From positions 124,001-188,000 of the forward strand of contig JAZKJV010011597.1 in NCBI GenBank assembly GCA_037367405.1: a stretch of DNA of 64,000 nt, given 5' to 3'. The translations under genes were made by a program, and so were the position numbers. Below are positions 47,150 to 59,625 of this stretch, piece by piece; the stretch's first letter is position 1, and each line of letters starts with the position of its first letter. This DNA is from Ottelia alismoides (lineage: Eukaryota; Streptophyta; Magnoliopsida; Alismatales; Hydrocharitaceae). Below the pieces are notes generated by a model, which worked only from the letters and a program-made list of their open reading frames with translations, had not been told where the DNA came from and ran no database searches.

Positions 47150-47600
47150 TTATGAATATTTTATTCAAAGTAAAATGTCCAATACACCCTTCTTTGAGAA
47201 TGGTGTAAGATGTCAAGGTATTCAGGATCTCATACATATTGATGTATGCGGATCATCTATATCATAATAAACATTATGGATATATGATATCTACTGATGA
47301 TTACGTATGATATGAGATTTCTTTTCTTCACCTAGAAGCCTTTGAAGTGTTCAAAGATTTCACATAATTTTGGTCTACAACCAAAGTTTGAAGGAATATA
47401 AAATGAATTTGATCTAATCTAGGTAGCTTGTACATGTTAGATGAATTCAAAGAATGCCTTATGGAGATATGAATATCATTTCTATCTCAATCCTCCTAGC
47501 ACACCTTAACTCAATAGAGTTATAGGGAGATACAATTGGATCATGTGTGACATGATCTTATCAATGATGAATTTTAGCATAATTATCCCTTAGTTTCCAG
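47150..47600 (+). pseudogene. Copia integrase remnant, element E
   Basis: The DNA around 47218-47355 reads in pieces as IQDLIHIDVCGSS, then DDY and LEAFEVFKDF. These match the usual copia integrase pattern LIHTDVCGP ... FTDDYSRY ... SEAFEKFKEF. Stops and frame changes are frequent. Confidence 0.6.
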
Positions 47601-48059
47601 GTATATATATGTGTAGTAGAGACTACAATATATATCCTTAATAAGGTTCCATGCATGCTGGAATCTAGCACTTGAAAGTGATGCTTCATTAGGAAAATAA
47701 AGGATGGTATTGGATATCTACTTTATAACCTTGAGATTCTTAAAATATCTCATCTCTGAGGATATGATTCTTAGAGGTTGAGAATCTTGAGAATCAAGAT
47801 GAAAATGAAGTGTAGGAACTCATTTAATCTTGAAAAGATAATGAGGCTCCGGAAATTGGAAACTAAAAGGACAATTTAAGATGAAACACTAAAACCTTTT
47901 CAAATGAGTTCGAGGAAGGATTCCATGTGTCAGAGAAATCTGACAATGATCGAAGTTCATGTGATGAAGCTTCTGAAGATCATAGCATGGATAGATGGAT
48001 GTTAGCAATAAAAGTCTAATGTAGACTTCATATACAAGTGTTGTATATGGACCCTCGAG

Positions 48060-48700
48060 GATCCACCTATATGGGTAAGACCTGTAAAGGTGTAAATGGA
48101 TCTTCAAGAGAAAGGGAACCTGATGAGAATGTAGAGACCTTCAAAGCACGGTTCGTAGCCATGAGATACACACCGGAAGAGAAGACATTTCTTGCGATGA
48201 GACTTGCTCTTCGGCGACCATGCTTAAAATCATCAGAGTATTGCTAACCTTAGCTACACAACTTGACTATTGCATCTTCAAGATGTAAGTCAATATTGCA
48301 TTCCTCTATGAATACCTCTCCGAGGATATTCACATGAAGTAGCCCCAGGGCTTCATGATTGAGGGAAGCAAGGTGTGCAAGCTAAGGAATCCATCTATGG
48401 ACTCAAATAAGCTTCTTGATGTTGGGCCATAAGATTTGATGAAATTATAAATGTTATGATTTCAGATGGAATCTTGATGAGCCATGTGAAGCTTAGTGGG
48501 AGTTCCTTTGTGTTCATCATGCTAAATGTAGATAATATCCTAATCATTTAAAAATGATATAAGGATAATAATAAGTGTTTTATTATCTGTTTGTTCCACA
48601 AGTTAATATATGATCTCAAGGATACCTCTTGGATCTTAGTTCTGAAGGTGTTCAGAAGCAAAGAGAAGGGGGTATTGGGATTGTCACAATAGTAGTACAC
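48060..48700 (+). pseudogene. Copia reverse transcriptase remnant, element E
   Basis: Readable pieces: DENVETFKARFVAMRYTPEE (48038-48247 frame), then LKSIRVLLTLATQLDY-like and IFKMDV-like words, then PQGFMIEGSKVCKL and RFDE-like words. These match the Ty1/copia RT order VETFKARLVAKGYTQ, MDVKTAFLNG, QPEGF...VCKL, SRSWNIRFDE. TAG interrupts PQGF, and several single-base shifts are present. With integrase upstream, this fixes the element as copia. Confidence 0.72.
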
Positions 48701-49370
48701 CTTGAACTTATTCCATTTTTTGGGAAAATTTCAAGAAAAGCTTCCATACCTTAAGATATGATTTTGACCTATCTAAAGGGATAGCACCTCAAAGAGTTGA
48801 GGAAGTGAATGTTAGAACTACTTGCACTTGTGCATTAGTTACAAGAAGCTGAGTATATGCTAAATATGTACAGAAGCCAGATATCTACCATACAGTGGGA
48901 GTAGTAAAGTCTTACTAATTCTACTATAAAGATAAAACACTTGATTGCAGTAATAACAAAATGTTCATAGATGATGAGATTTTTGAAATAGTGATCTCAA
49001 AGTCTTATCTTCAAAAGTTTAAGACCTTGTAGATAGTGATCTATGAGGGTCTTAACCCTAGAAACCTTTGGAGATAGTGATCTCCAAGAACAAGGGTATT
49101 CTAATAAGGATTATGGAAATATTGGTTATGATAATTGTTAAGCTGTAGTGTCAAGGACACTATGACTAACAAAATTGAGTATTGGTTGCATGAGATGCAA
49201 CATTCGCATTAAATGCGAGCACTGTTACTGGGGATATGCAAGGGTCGTAAAAGGACTTAGCATAGTCTTGCAAGAACAAAGTGACTGATTAGCTTACCTA
49301 GCTATTTTCTAAATAGTCTATGATTGTCACATGAGTGTGGGTTTAAATGATTAGCCCATCAATGGCTCTT

Positions 49371-49386
49371 TGGGCTAGTGGGGGAT
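49371..49386 (+). promoter_or_regulatory. Polypurine tract of element E
   Basis: TGGGCTAGTGGGGGAT directly before the LTR start TGTTGGAA, the standard copia arrangement. Confidence 0.82.
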
Positions 49387-52013
49387 TGTTGGAAATGCGA
49401 GCCCACGGCGAGCCATTAAGCAATAAATGTTATTGCAAATGTCATTCCCTGATCTGAAATGAAGAATGAATAATTTTCATAATAGGTCCCTTTGTACAAT
49501 TAGGGTTATGTACCATGACCATCTTGATGATCATACAGCCATTGATTCAACTGTTGAATCATAGAGGCTGGTGCTTGGATGAATATCTAAAGAGTTAGAT
49601 TGAGGACTCATCGAGCTCCATCAAATGATCGTTAAGAGATGATCTCCAGCCTGAGTAGGAGATGGAAATCCTTATCTTTAAAGGCTGATATCTGACCGAC
49701 CTCTTGATGCAGGTCCTCTGCATAGGAATAGAGATTCGGAGGTGTCAGATTAGTTAGGTCAAAGAGTTGACTTAACGAGATTAAGATAACCAAAGTCCTA
49801 TAGCGTATGCTGTCATGATATAGGTACGCATCCTCTGACCGGAGACAGATGTGTTACTATATGTCTGAGTATGTACATTTGGCAGACCAATAGGTTGATG
49901 ACCTAATCAAGGTCTATACACCAGCGCGCTGGTGTGCATGTAAGGGCATATGAGTAATACGATCCATAAAGGGATTATACATGTTCATTTACTGAACCAG
50001 AATACATGAGCTTACTCATAAGATATTGGGAAGAATCAAATTTCGTGCGCACGGTCGTCTCGCTTTGGAAGCTTGACTGAATTTGTAGCTTTGATATATA
50101 CTTTTGGAAAGTATATGATCAAGACCTAGGTATGATATATGCTTTTGGAAAGTATATAATCAATACTGACTCCCAATGATCGAATGAGAAACTTACTGAT
50201 AAAACCATGAAGTAGACAGTATAAAGTAGATCAAATACTTCAGGTTTAATCTGAGTCTTCAAGTATGCAGGATGTACAGGTATTAGGAATACCTGAGGGT
50301 GATGTTATCATAAACGATTGTATAACCATGACGCTTCCATTCCTAGGGAGTGATGAAACGGGTCTGGATTTTAGTGTCTCCTCTCAGTAGAAAAGTAATC
50401 TGATCTTATTCCAAATGTTGGACATTGATCTGAATGTGATTCAGATTCAATGAGAAGATTAGATTTACAGTCTTGATTTAATCAAGCATCTATGGGAGGC
50501 CCGCGATCTGGATTTGAGATACGATCTCAATATCCAAGTCACTATACATGGAACAATACAATCGCCCTGTCCTTATCTCCAAGTATCTGCGGAGAAAGCG
50601 CATTATCCTTGAAGGAGTTCATGGATAATTCTATTATTGATATATGTATCCAAGCATTGAAAAAATAGATAATTAAATGTGATTTAATTATCATGAATAA
50701 TATGAATTTGATTCATATTATAAAGAGAGTTATCTAAGATAATTAAATGTGATTTAATATCAAAGATGTAAGTAATATGAATATGATTCATATTATTGGA
50801 GAACAAGAGAAATGAGATCCAAGGTGATTAAATATGATTTAATTATCATGGATATGGATAATGTGGATAGCAATATCCATATTAGTCATATATATTATAA
50901 ATGTGATTTATAATATAGAAGAGAGAGGTGTTTGTAATTTACATTTATTAATTAAATGTTAATGTGAATTGGATTCACATTGGACATTAAACTGAAAATG
51001 TAATTTACATTTTATTTTGGGTTGTGAATGTGATTCACAATTTTTTTAATGGCAATATTGCAATGTCTACAAAATAATTGTGAATTATTTTTGTAGATAA
51101 TTTGTAAAAAAAGTTGTTGCATAATCTTGGAGATTACATTAAAGAGATGAGAGCCACCTTCCATGTATATGGAGTGGACGGCCACCACTCCTATTAGGAA
51201 TGTGTGGTCGTCCCCTCCTTCCAACATGGAAGGAGGCACTCTCTCTCCTATGATCTCCAAGAGATCTTGATTTAATTTGGTAATTAAATTGTGTTGATTT
51301 ATCAACATATATTTAATATAAATTAAACTACTTGTTGTTGATTTTACCAACACAAATCTTGAGCATTAAAAGAAACACAATTAATGAGAGCCATTGGATT
51401 TGTGTTGTCCCATGGATTGAGATCCATGGATCCCAAAAGCTATAAAAGGAGAGGCACCCCATTGCTCTTCTTTAGACACACATAAGTGAGACAACAAGTC
51501 TCTCTCTCTCTCTTTCTCTTTCTCCCTCTCATGGGAGTCAACCATGGATGCCCTAAAGAGACTCTCCATCGCCGCGACATCGTCGTTATGCTGCCCGATT
51601 GTTTGCTCGTGGATCTCCGTCTCCTTCGATGCGTCTCGCTCGTGAAGAAGATGTCGGATCTCGTATGTCGATATCAGGAGATCCTATCGCTTGGATCATC
51701 AACATGGATTGCCAGAAGCACACGGTTCATCCCCGCACTTTGCAAGCGTCTCCTCCGTCGGATCAGACTTGAGACAGAAGGTCTCTTTGTTTAGAGACTC
51801 GATCGCAACCACGCTTCAAGAGGTAACCCGAATACTTGTTTGTGGTTTAGACGAAATGATCCGAGAAGTGTTCTTGGATCATGTGGTTTCGTCGCATAAA
51901 AATTTTTTAATTTCCGCTGCATAGAACAACTAGTGCGACTAGTCGTTCTTCATCGTATCCGATACGACGATTATGCTTCCTTGATGCGCTTGAGGATCTA
52001 ACCATATCCTTCA
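49387..52013 (+). repeat. 3' LTR of element E, complete, 2,627 bp
   Basis: It starts TGTTGGAAATGCG and ends ATATCCTTCA. It contains the TATA box at 51441 and a CT tract at 51499. It is highly similar to the 5' LTR over their common part, for example the shared run GGTCGTCTCGCTTTGGAAGC. The next base belongs to the gag of F. Confidence 0.88.
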
Positions 52014-52786
52014 ACATGTCATGTGTCTCCAGGAGGCACAGACGGCTTCTCAGCCCCGTCTTCAGGCACGAGGAGATCCGAGTAGCAGCGATAGCTCGTC
52101 CCAGCGCTCCAGTCAGCCTAGATTGGTTCACCTTGTACATGCAGAGCCGTACCAGTAGCCACATCCTTACTACCAGTCACCACCATCTCAGGACACTCAG
52201 ATGGTGGTCTACCAGCCGGATCATCCCCTGGCAGTACTCTGCCACACCCTTAGGAGCCGGAGCCGTTGATGGATGTTAACGGGATTTGGTACGATCGACC
52301 CTAGTCCGGTATTCGACGAGACCATCCCAGATTTCGTTGTTCAGCCGGAGGTGCCAGTTCCCAGCAGCAGCCTCCAGTTCAGGGTGGCCAGTATGACCAT
52401 CAGTGAGAGCAGCACCAGCAACCCCCAGTCTCCCAACAGCAATCATCCCAGCCACAACAGCAGTATGGTCCTCGTCCCTATCAGCAGGGGCAGTCTTGGA
52501 GGCGAGAGCAGCCTCAGCAGTATCATCCCCAGCAGTACCCCTCTCACCCGCACCAGCCACAGCAGCAGCCTCACTACCAGCTAGGCCACCTGTCAGGTTC
52601 TCATGGGTCAATCCCCACCTTAGACGACCTAGCCCGCCTCATGACAGAGCAACAGGCTACCTTCAGACGGGAGATGGATGAGTTATGCCAGGAGATGCGG
52701 GAGATAATGAGAGGGAAGGCCGCCATTACTGTCCAGATTGAGCCGAACCCGAACAATCTGAAGAGGAAGTCTGAGCAGGTAGAGTA
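52014..52786 (+). pseudogene. gag: gag C-terminal fragment of element F
   Basis: Begins CATGTGTCTCCAGGAGGCAC-like, as at 30218 in C, continues through the Q/P-rich region in several frames, and ends with the charged segment TFRREMDELCQEM and KRKSEQVE. Joined at about 52786 to sequence equal to about 5790 in A. Confidence 0.75.
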
Positions 52787-53997
52787 AATATTCGTAAATT
52801 GCATATTTGTAAATTGTATATTTGTAAATACTTGCACAGTTTTTCCAAATTATAGTTTACATTTAAACTAGCTTGGAATTAAATTGACAAATGGAGCTTG
52901 GTTAAGACCTTAATCCACATAATAATAAGAGGAACCTTATAGGGCTTAGGATTGAGACTTTTCAGGTCCATTGGGACTTAAGTATTTGAGTCCACTAGGA
53001 TATGAGCATATGTCATCTTGATGAGCCTAAGTGGAGCACTTAATAACACACGTATGGCTCTCAGAGACAATGGCTTTACTTGCACCAGCACTTTACACAT
53101 AGCTCTTCACGGATGAGGTGGTGAGGAGGCAGTTTCCTTTGGCTTGGGGTAGCATATGAGGTTAGTACTTCTAGACGGAACCTCTCCTCTTCTTATAGTG
53201 AAGGAAGTGCATCTCAACTTGGTCTGGTAGTTATGAAGTCTGAAGACAAAAGCCGTGGGTTGCAATAAAGCTTCAAAAGAGGGATAGTCTACTTGCTCAA
53301 GAGGAAAAACTCCTTGTATATATGCTGCACCATGTAGATATGTTGTACAGATGCACACAAAAGAATGTGCAAAAAGAAAAGAACTCCAAAAAAATGGTGG
53401 GTCGGATTGAAAATTTAATAATCCCACCGGAGTGTATATAGTCAAATAAAGCAAAAGCTTATGTTATACATGACCATCTCATGAAGCTTGTTGCGGGAGA
53501 CTCAGCTACACTGGTTAGAGCTCCCAAGGATACATGGCTATACTGACCATGGTCCATTCTCTTCTTCCCCCACTTCTTGAGCCGGTTGCACTTGAACTTA
53601 GAAGGGTATACCCCGCTTCTCGAGGAAAGAGTTGCTAGACCAAGGCATTAGAGTTACCAGGTTGAGGGAGGATGTTTCTTTATTACTTCTGAGGTGGGGA
53701 GCTACCTATCACTTACACCGTACAAGGAAAGATTCATGGTCATTAGAGTTTGTGTATGTAGACTTCTTCTGATCTAGTTTATTGAGGAGTCTTGACCATA
53801 GATCGGTGGAACTTAGAGGCTGTTAAGTTTTAAGCTTAAGTTCCGACAAATTAATAATCCAAAGGTCTGACCGAGCTCCATATTTCAATTTAATGAAGGA
53901 AAGTTTAATAATCAACCTTGATTTCTCCTCCTTTTCTTTTTCTTTCTCTCTTGCACTTCTTTTTCAAATAAGTGTTTGCTAAGGGACTACCAAAAGT
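52787..53997 (+). other. 3' untranslated region of element F
   Basis: Starts with TTTGTAAATTG-like repeats, then the conserved block, then a polypyrimidine stretch. On the minus strand 53454-53107 holds the longest uninterrupted version of the shared antisense frame (115 codons, MLYLTIYTPVGLLNFQSDPP to TASSPPHP). Confidence 0.7.
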
Positions 53998-54011
53998 AAA
54001 GTATTGGGGGG
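53998..54011 (+). promoter_or_regulatory. Polypurine tract of element F
   Basis: AAAGTATTGGGGGG, one base changed from the AAGTATAGGGGGG of A and B, lies directly before the LTR. Confidence 0.8.
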
Positions 54012-56447
54012 TGATGAATCCCAATTCATCACTCTTTATTCCTTTATTTTAGCTAGAAACCTGAGCCAAATACCATGTAAATAGGTGTAAATATCATAAA
54101 TTGTGAAAATGCATGCATATTGTAAATATGCATAATTAGCATGTTTTTGAGTAAAGATAAAGGAATAAAGAGACACAAGAAAAAGAGAGAAATATTTAGA
54201 ATAAATATTGAGTGACCTAATCCCAAGGGAGGGCTCAACATGGGCCTGACCATAAAAGAACCCAAGTAGAGAGAGATAAGGTCAATCATATATGTACATA
54301 TCTCCAAATATTTAAATAAATTTATTTTCCTCAAAATAAAAATTAAAAAATGTTTCTCATATTTTGTACATATTTGTAAAAATAAAACTAAAATAAAAAT
54401 GGGAAAAATAAAGAAAATAAAAATTAAATAAAAGTCTCTCTCATCAGTGTACATAAACCATGTATATCCAATCAAATGCCTAATTATTTTCTCCATGTAA
54501 ATAATTAATAAATTCAAATAAAAAATATGTTTATATACTCCATATATTATGGTGTAAATAAATAAAATAAAAATCTAAAAACAAAAATAAAATTCATCTC
54601 CCACCTTGTATATATATACCATGTACATATGTATATACACCTATTTATTTGACCCGTGTAAATACATCATAAAAATAAAATAAAAATACCTTATTATTCC
54701 AAATTTTATGTTGAAAATAAATAAAATATAAAATTCCGGCGATCGACATTGACGCACCGGTGCGTGGTTCTTCCGGCGATCGTGAGGGATTTCAAGTTCC
54801 CCCCGAACACACTTCAGCTCCTACCCCGCTTCCACGGGCTCGCCACAGAGGAGCCCCATCTTCATCTCCAGGAGTTTGAGATGATCTGTAGCACCGTCCA
54901 CGATCGTCAGGTGGACGAGGACATTATTCGGATGATTGCTTTTCCTTTCTCCCTGGCAGACAGAGCAGACAACTGGCTGACGCATTTGGGGAGATATGTT
55001 TACACATGGGAGCAGCTCCGCACCGAGTACTTGAACAAGTACAATCCACTCGGGCAGACTAATGCAGCGAGGGCCCTGATTAGCAACTTCTCCATTCTCC
55101 CCAACGAGCAGTTCCATGAGGCATGGGAGAGGTTCAGAGAGTTGACTGACAGATGCCCGCACCACGGCATCACGAAGCCGAACCTAGTTCAGAGCTTCTT
55201 CTGCGGGTTGACACTAGAGTTGCAGGGCCTCGTGAACGCTACTTGTGGCAGTGTCGATCCATGGAACACGTGCATCGTCACGTGATATTTTGGGATATTT
55301 GCATGTATGGGCTTTGGGTTTTCTACTTGTTATGAAATGAAATTAAGGTTTTGATATTTGCAGTTATACCCCAGTGCGTGGATTTTATTAAACACGTACT
55401 GAATATTTGGGCTTTTACGCATTTTACCCTAAAGTTTCCGCACCTGTTACGTTTAAACCTTTGGAACTAAGTTTCTTTGCATTTAGGTCTCTATGTGCTG
55501 TGTGCCTCGTTTTTAGTAAATAAAATATCAAATCCAAATTAGGTAAAATTTGGATACGTGGCTCCTGCCACTGTGTAAAAATTTCCCTAAATTTTTAGGA
55601 CATTTTTTAGGCTTTTTACTATTTAAAAAAATCAAAAATACGCATTTATGTTACTATTTGAAAAAGAAAATCAAAGAAAAATATAAAAACCTCTTTAAAA
55701 ATTCTAAAAATATTAGTGGTAGTTATTTTTAGTATATTTTAGCTTCTATCAAATTTTTGTGCTATTTGGATTTATAAAACCCTTAAACATTGCAAAACCC
55801 TAAAAATCTTATAAAAATCCTAAAAAAATCTATAAAAATAAAAAAAATGCAAACTATTTTTCTATAGTTTAGTTTTTATCTATATTTTTCGTAAAAATTG
55901 CCTCCAGACTTTTATAGATCAATTTTATATTTTTAATTGATCTTTCAAGTCTGGCTGCACAGCGACCCTTATTTTTCCTCTTTCGTGATTTTTATAAAAT
56001 CAAATGAAAATTGAAAAATTCTGAAACATTCACCAAAAACACTTAAAAACCTAAAAAACCTAAAAATATTTTTGTTTGAATTTTTTGTATATTTTTTAGT
56101 GCTTTCATAAATTGTTGTATTTGCTTGGTTTCTCATTTTCTTATAAAATTAAAAAATATAAAAAAATAAAAACAATTAAAATCCACCAAAAACATTTTCC
56201 CTTTTATTTTTCGATTTTGACTACTTCGTAGGCCGCAAGGCCATCCCGTGCTCCTTGAGTCCGACCTTAGTCGCTATACCGGGTTAATAAAAATAGCGAG
56301 GACCGCTCTTGATTTTATTGTTTGATTATCTGATTTTGGTGGTCTCTTTTTCTTGACTGACCGATTCCTCTCGATCCGGGTCGCAACGACCCGAGTGTGA
56401 TTATTTTCACCTAGCCCGGATTGAGTGTTGAACTTTTAGGGTCATCA
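54012..56447 (+). repeat. LTR of element F with its promoter region replaced
   Basis: It starts TGATGAATCCCAATTCATCA, the palindrome kept with compensating changes, and ends GGGTCATCA at 56447. AT-rich U3 runs to 54734, gag sequence from 54735 to about 55250, then U5 from the GTGCATCGTCACGTGA word on. Compared with B, about 1.75 kb carrying the TATA box, GC-rich part and polyadenylation signal are absent. The U5 part keeps ATACGTGGCTCCTGCCA (about 55554) and the TCGCTATACC block. Confidence 0.8.
54735..55250 (+). CDS. gag: gag core fragment inside the LTR of F
   Basis: The frame 54749-55285 is open for 178 codons. It reads the whole gag core: LPRFHGLATEEPHLHLQEF, FPFSLADRADNWLTHLG, YVYTWEQLRTEYLNKYNPLG, ALISNFSILPNEQFHEAWERF and LELQGLVNATCG. 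After about 55250 the codons are LTR sequence. The same region in C has stops and frameshifts, so this fragment comes from a better-preserved copy. It has no gag start and no C-terminal part, so any product would be only the core domain. Confidence 0.75.
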
Positions 56448-56796
56448 GGTAGCTAACTTGTCTCCCCGTGTTATTTTTTCCTGTTTTTTTAATTTCTTCC
56501 ATGGATTTTCATCAATATATTCATATATTATGTCATTCAAATTTCATGTGAAACAGAGATTCCTATGGCCTCCATTTAGAAGAGTCATTTTTAGTAATTC
56601 TGTTGCCATTGAGAATGACTATCTGGATAGAGGTCATATGAATCTATGTTTCGCACGAAATTTGAATAGCATAATATAGAGATATAGTGATGAATATTAA
56701 CGGAAGAAATTTTCAAAAAATAAAAAATAACAAATGGGGGAAATTGCGCGGGGGAGCGAAGTTAGCTCCCCCCAAGGGGCAGCCCCATTGAACTCT

Positions 56797-56798
<2 letters not shown>
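56448..56798. mobile_element. Foldback MITE, family 1, copy a (left end missing)
   Basis: Begins GTAGCTAACTTGTCTCCCC inside the left arm, directly at the LTR end of F, and ends GGAGCGAAGTTAGCTCCCCCC then GGCAGCCCCATTGAACTC. The missing outer left end is explained by the insertion of F into this element. Inner arms carry TTCGTGCAAAA/AGAGATTCCTA words in inverted copies. Confidence 0.75.

Positions 56799-56845
<47 letters not shown>
56797..56845. repeat. (TC)n then (AT)n microsatellite
   Basis: About 12 TC units run straight into about 12 AT units between two foldback elements. Confidence 0.9.
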
Positions 56846-57170
56846 GGAGATTTTCAAATGAGGCAAGGTCTCACCATATATATGGTGAGCCACCCTCAAT
56901 TTAGGAATCTTTTTAATATATTTTACAATTTCTTGCTTCATACATATAACAATAAATATTAAAATAACATGTATAGTGAAATAAAATTATGAAATATTAT
57001 TATATTTTATGAAAATGTTATTAAATTTGGATTCTATATTTTTACAAAATTCATTCTTTTTACAATGCGCACTTTATACTTTTACAAAACTATTACAGAG
57101 TTTTTACTAAATTCACAATAGCCTTTACAATTTCTAAAAAAAACCCCCATCTAATTTGAAAAGTCCCCTA
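56843..57170. mobile_element. MITE, family 4, copy a
   Basis: Termini ATAGGAGATTTTCAAATGAG and, in reverse, ATAGGGGACTTTTCAAATTAG. The interior has repeated TTTTACAAAA words, the reverse complement of those in the units at 63285-64000, so all belong to one family. No ORF. Confidence 0.6.
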
Positions 57171-57177
57171 TGTATAT

Positions 57178-57570
57178 ATGGAAAAAAGGAGCCTACCTCG
57201 GCAGGTGCCGGTAACTCCCTACACCGGGCCTAATTTTTCATTATCTTTTGTTTTTTTTTAAATGAAACCTTGAGGTATTTAGATCACTATGTATCACCAT
57301 GTTGTCATTCCAAATTCAACTTAATTCGAGACTTTTATCATCTCCATCAAGACCACCAAATTTTATCGGTCTCATAATTTCTGAAATCGACCCTGTCTAG
57401 ATGAACTTGTTAGGAATGTCTGTTTAGCTTGAAACTTGAAACACATATTCCCCTTAACATATTAAGTAAATCCTCCTAACTTTTAGTTCAAAAAAAAATA
57501 AAAAAATAGTCGAAAAATGGGGTAGGTGTACGGAATTTCCTACACCTCAGGGTGCATGATCCCTGCCCTA
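57178..57570. mobile_element. Foldback MITE, family 2, copy b
   Basis: Starts GGAAAAAAGGAGCCTACCTC and ends GCATGATCCCTGCCCTA. The interior TGAAATCGACCCTGTCTAGA matches copies a and c. The termini have drifted more than in the other copies, so this is an older insertion. Confidence 0.72.
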
Positions 57571-57573
57571 AGT

Positions 57574-58855
57574 GTATATATGGCTTATCCAATGAGCCAT
57601 GTGCCCATTAACGTTTTGATGAGCACCCATTATGAGCCATACACGTGTATTAGCAATAACTATATTTCTAATTATACGCTACCATGCATTTAAAAAATCC
57701 TATATTTCCTATTATACATCGTCCCTAAATTGGAAGACAGTTTTGGAAAGAAATGATTCAAATAAATGACCACACGGATGATTAAGATCTAAACGCTATG
57801 ATACTAATAAATATAATCCGTCAAGTAAATGCTTATTGTGAGATCGGTAATATCAAGACAATTATTAGTAATTTACATCCAAATAGTTCCATTGTACAGA
57901 ATTTAGTAATGTGTATAAAATAGTCAAATAAATGTGTGTTGTGAGATCAGTAATAACATAACAAATGATTAATAATACCATTGTGTATGTAATACACATT
58001 AAATTAACAAATAGTTACTTTCTTACTTGAGCAATGCACATGACTTACTGACCATTACTTTGTTATTTCTGATCTCATAGTAGCTATTACTTGAGAATCG
58101 TACACATATTACTGAACGTGTGATATAAGACATAGATTATACATTACTGAACATAGACAATAATTTACTTGATAACTGTATATATATTACTTGAGTATCA
58201 TCTCTAAATTACTGAATTATCTTCAAAGTAATAAAATATATGGAAATTACTGACCATTTATTATGGTTTTACTGACTTCACAACAAGCACTTACTTATCT
58301 ACTGTGTATATATTACTGAATTCTGCACCATATAATAAAATGAATGTAAATTACTGACCGTTGTTTGGATATTACTGTCTCGCAACAACCATTTATGTAA
58401 GTATTATTTCTAAATTACTGAATTCTATTCAAAGTAATAATACATATAGAAATTACTGATCATTTGTTATGCTTTTACTGACTTCGCAACAAGCACTTAC
58501 TTGACCAGTGTGTATATATTATTGAATTCTAAACCATATAATAAAATGAATGAAAATTATTGACCGTTGTTTGGATATTACTGATATCGCAACAATCATT
58601 TACTTGATTATTGTTTATATATTACTGACTTGAGCATTGATTCGAATGTTTTCTTTCCAAAATGTTCTTCCTATTTTTTAGGATACGATATAATTGGAAT
58701 ACCCCTTATTGTTAAATCACTTTGCATATTAATCTCCTTCGAAAAACAACATGCTTTGAAATAGGTAACCACTCAATTGGTAATACACATGTATGGCCTA
58801 CAAATGGTGCTCACCGAAATGCTAATGGGCCCTGTACGCATTAGATAAAAATCAT
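57574..58855. mobile_element. Inverted-repeat element of about 1.28 kb with inner repeats (family 5)
   Basis: The left end CCATGTGCCCATTAACG with TTTTGATGAGCACC matches the right end read in reverse, ACAGGGCCCATTAGCA with TTTCGGTGAGCAC, giving terminal inverted repeats of about 50 bp. The interior is full of ATTACTGA words and contains a duplication of about 207 bp (58270 and 58476, both TTACTGACTTC...CAACAAGCACTTAC). No ORF above 60 codons. It looks like a non-autonomous DNA transposon. Confidence 0.6.
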
Positions 58856-58865
58856 ATATATATAT

Positions 58866-58925
58866 ATATGCTAATGGGCCCTGTACGTATTAGATAAAAA
58901 TCATATATATATATATATATATATG
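58866..58925. repeat. Duplicated right end of the family-5 element plus (AT)n
   Basis: ATGCTAATGGGCCCTGTACG with ATTAGATAAAAATCATATAT repeats the terminal 42 bp ending at about 58850, with one base changed, then runs into (AT)n. Confidence 0.8.
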
Positions 58926-59290
58926 TGGTTAAAATGGGGCTGCCCCATTAGGGGGGGCTAACTTGGCTCCCATCGTGCCATTTTTTTATTTTTTGAAAAA
59001 ATTCTTGCGTGGATTTCATCAATATATCTCTATATTATGTTATCAAATTTCGTGCAAAAAAGAGATTCCTACAACCTTCATCCAGAAGGGTCGTTTTTAG
59101 CAATTTTGTTTCAGTTAAAAAAAGAATGTCTGGATGGAGGTCGTAGGAGTCTTTGTTTCGTACAAAAATTGAATTACAAAATATATGGATATAGTGATGA
59201 AATTCGAAGAAAGAAATTTTCAAATAAACAAGTGAAATAGGGTGGGGGAGGGAAGTTAGCTCTCCCTACGGGGCAACCCCACTTAACCCT
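58926..59290. mobile_element. Foldback MITE, family 1, copy b (complete)
   Basis: Left TGGTTAAAATGGGGCTGCCCC with GGGGCTAACTTGGCTCCC; right, reversed, GGGTTAAGTGGGGTTGCCCC with GAGCTAACTTCCCTCCC. The arms stay complementary to the middle (about 170 bases each, with mismatches), so the whole 365 bp can fold into one hairpin. Inserted in (TA)n. No ORF. Confidence 0.82.
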
Positions 59291-59297
59291 ATATATA

Positions 59298-59625
<328 letters not shown>

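Larger units (their letters stand above)
41378..52013 (+). mobile_element. Degraded Ty1/copia element E
   Basis: A direct repeat of about 2.25 kb (41378-43634 and 49771-52013) marks the LTRs. The primer site TGGTATCAGAGCC is the standard copia site for initiator tRNA-Met, and AGTGGGGGA precedes the 3' LTR start TGTTGGAA. The internal 5.7 kb contains integrase remnants before RT remnants, the Ty1/copia order, but no long ORF. The 5' LTR lacks its first 384 bp. The right end is clean (CCTTCA at 52013) and abuts the gag of element F. Confidence 0.88.
52014..56447 (+). mobile_element. Athila-like element F, pol deleted
   Basis: A gag C-terminal fragment passes directly into the 3' untranslated region at about 52786, so all of pol and the hairpin array are missing. 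A polypurine tract and an LTR follow. The LTR has its promoter region replaced by a gag-core fragment. The right end is an exact LTR terminus inside a foldback element. The left end is set by the insertion of E. Confidence 0.82.

Noticed and set aside
54053..54517. Minus-strand frame of 154 codons rich in Ile, Phe and Leu
   Set aside because: It lies in the AT-rich U3 of the F LTR. Composition alone gives such hydrophobic frames, and it is not open in other LTRs.
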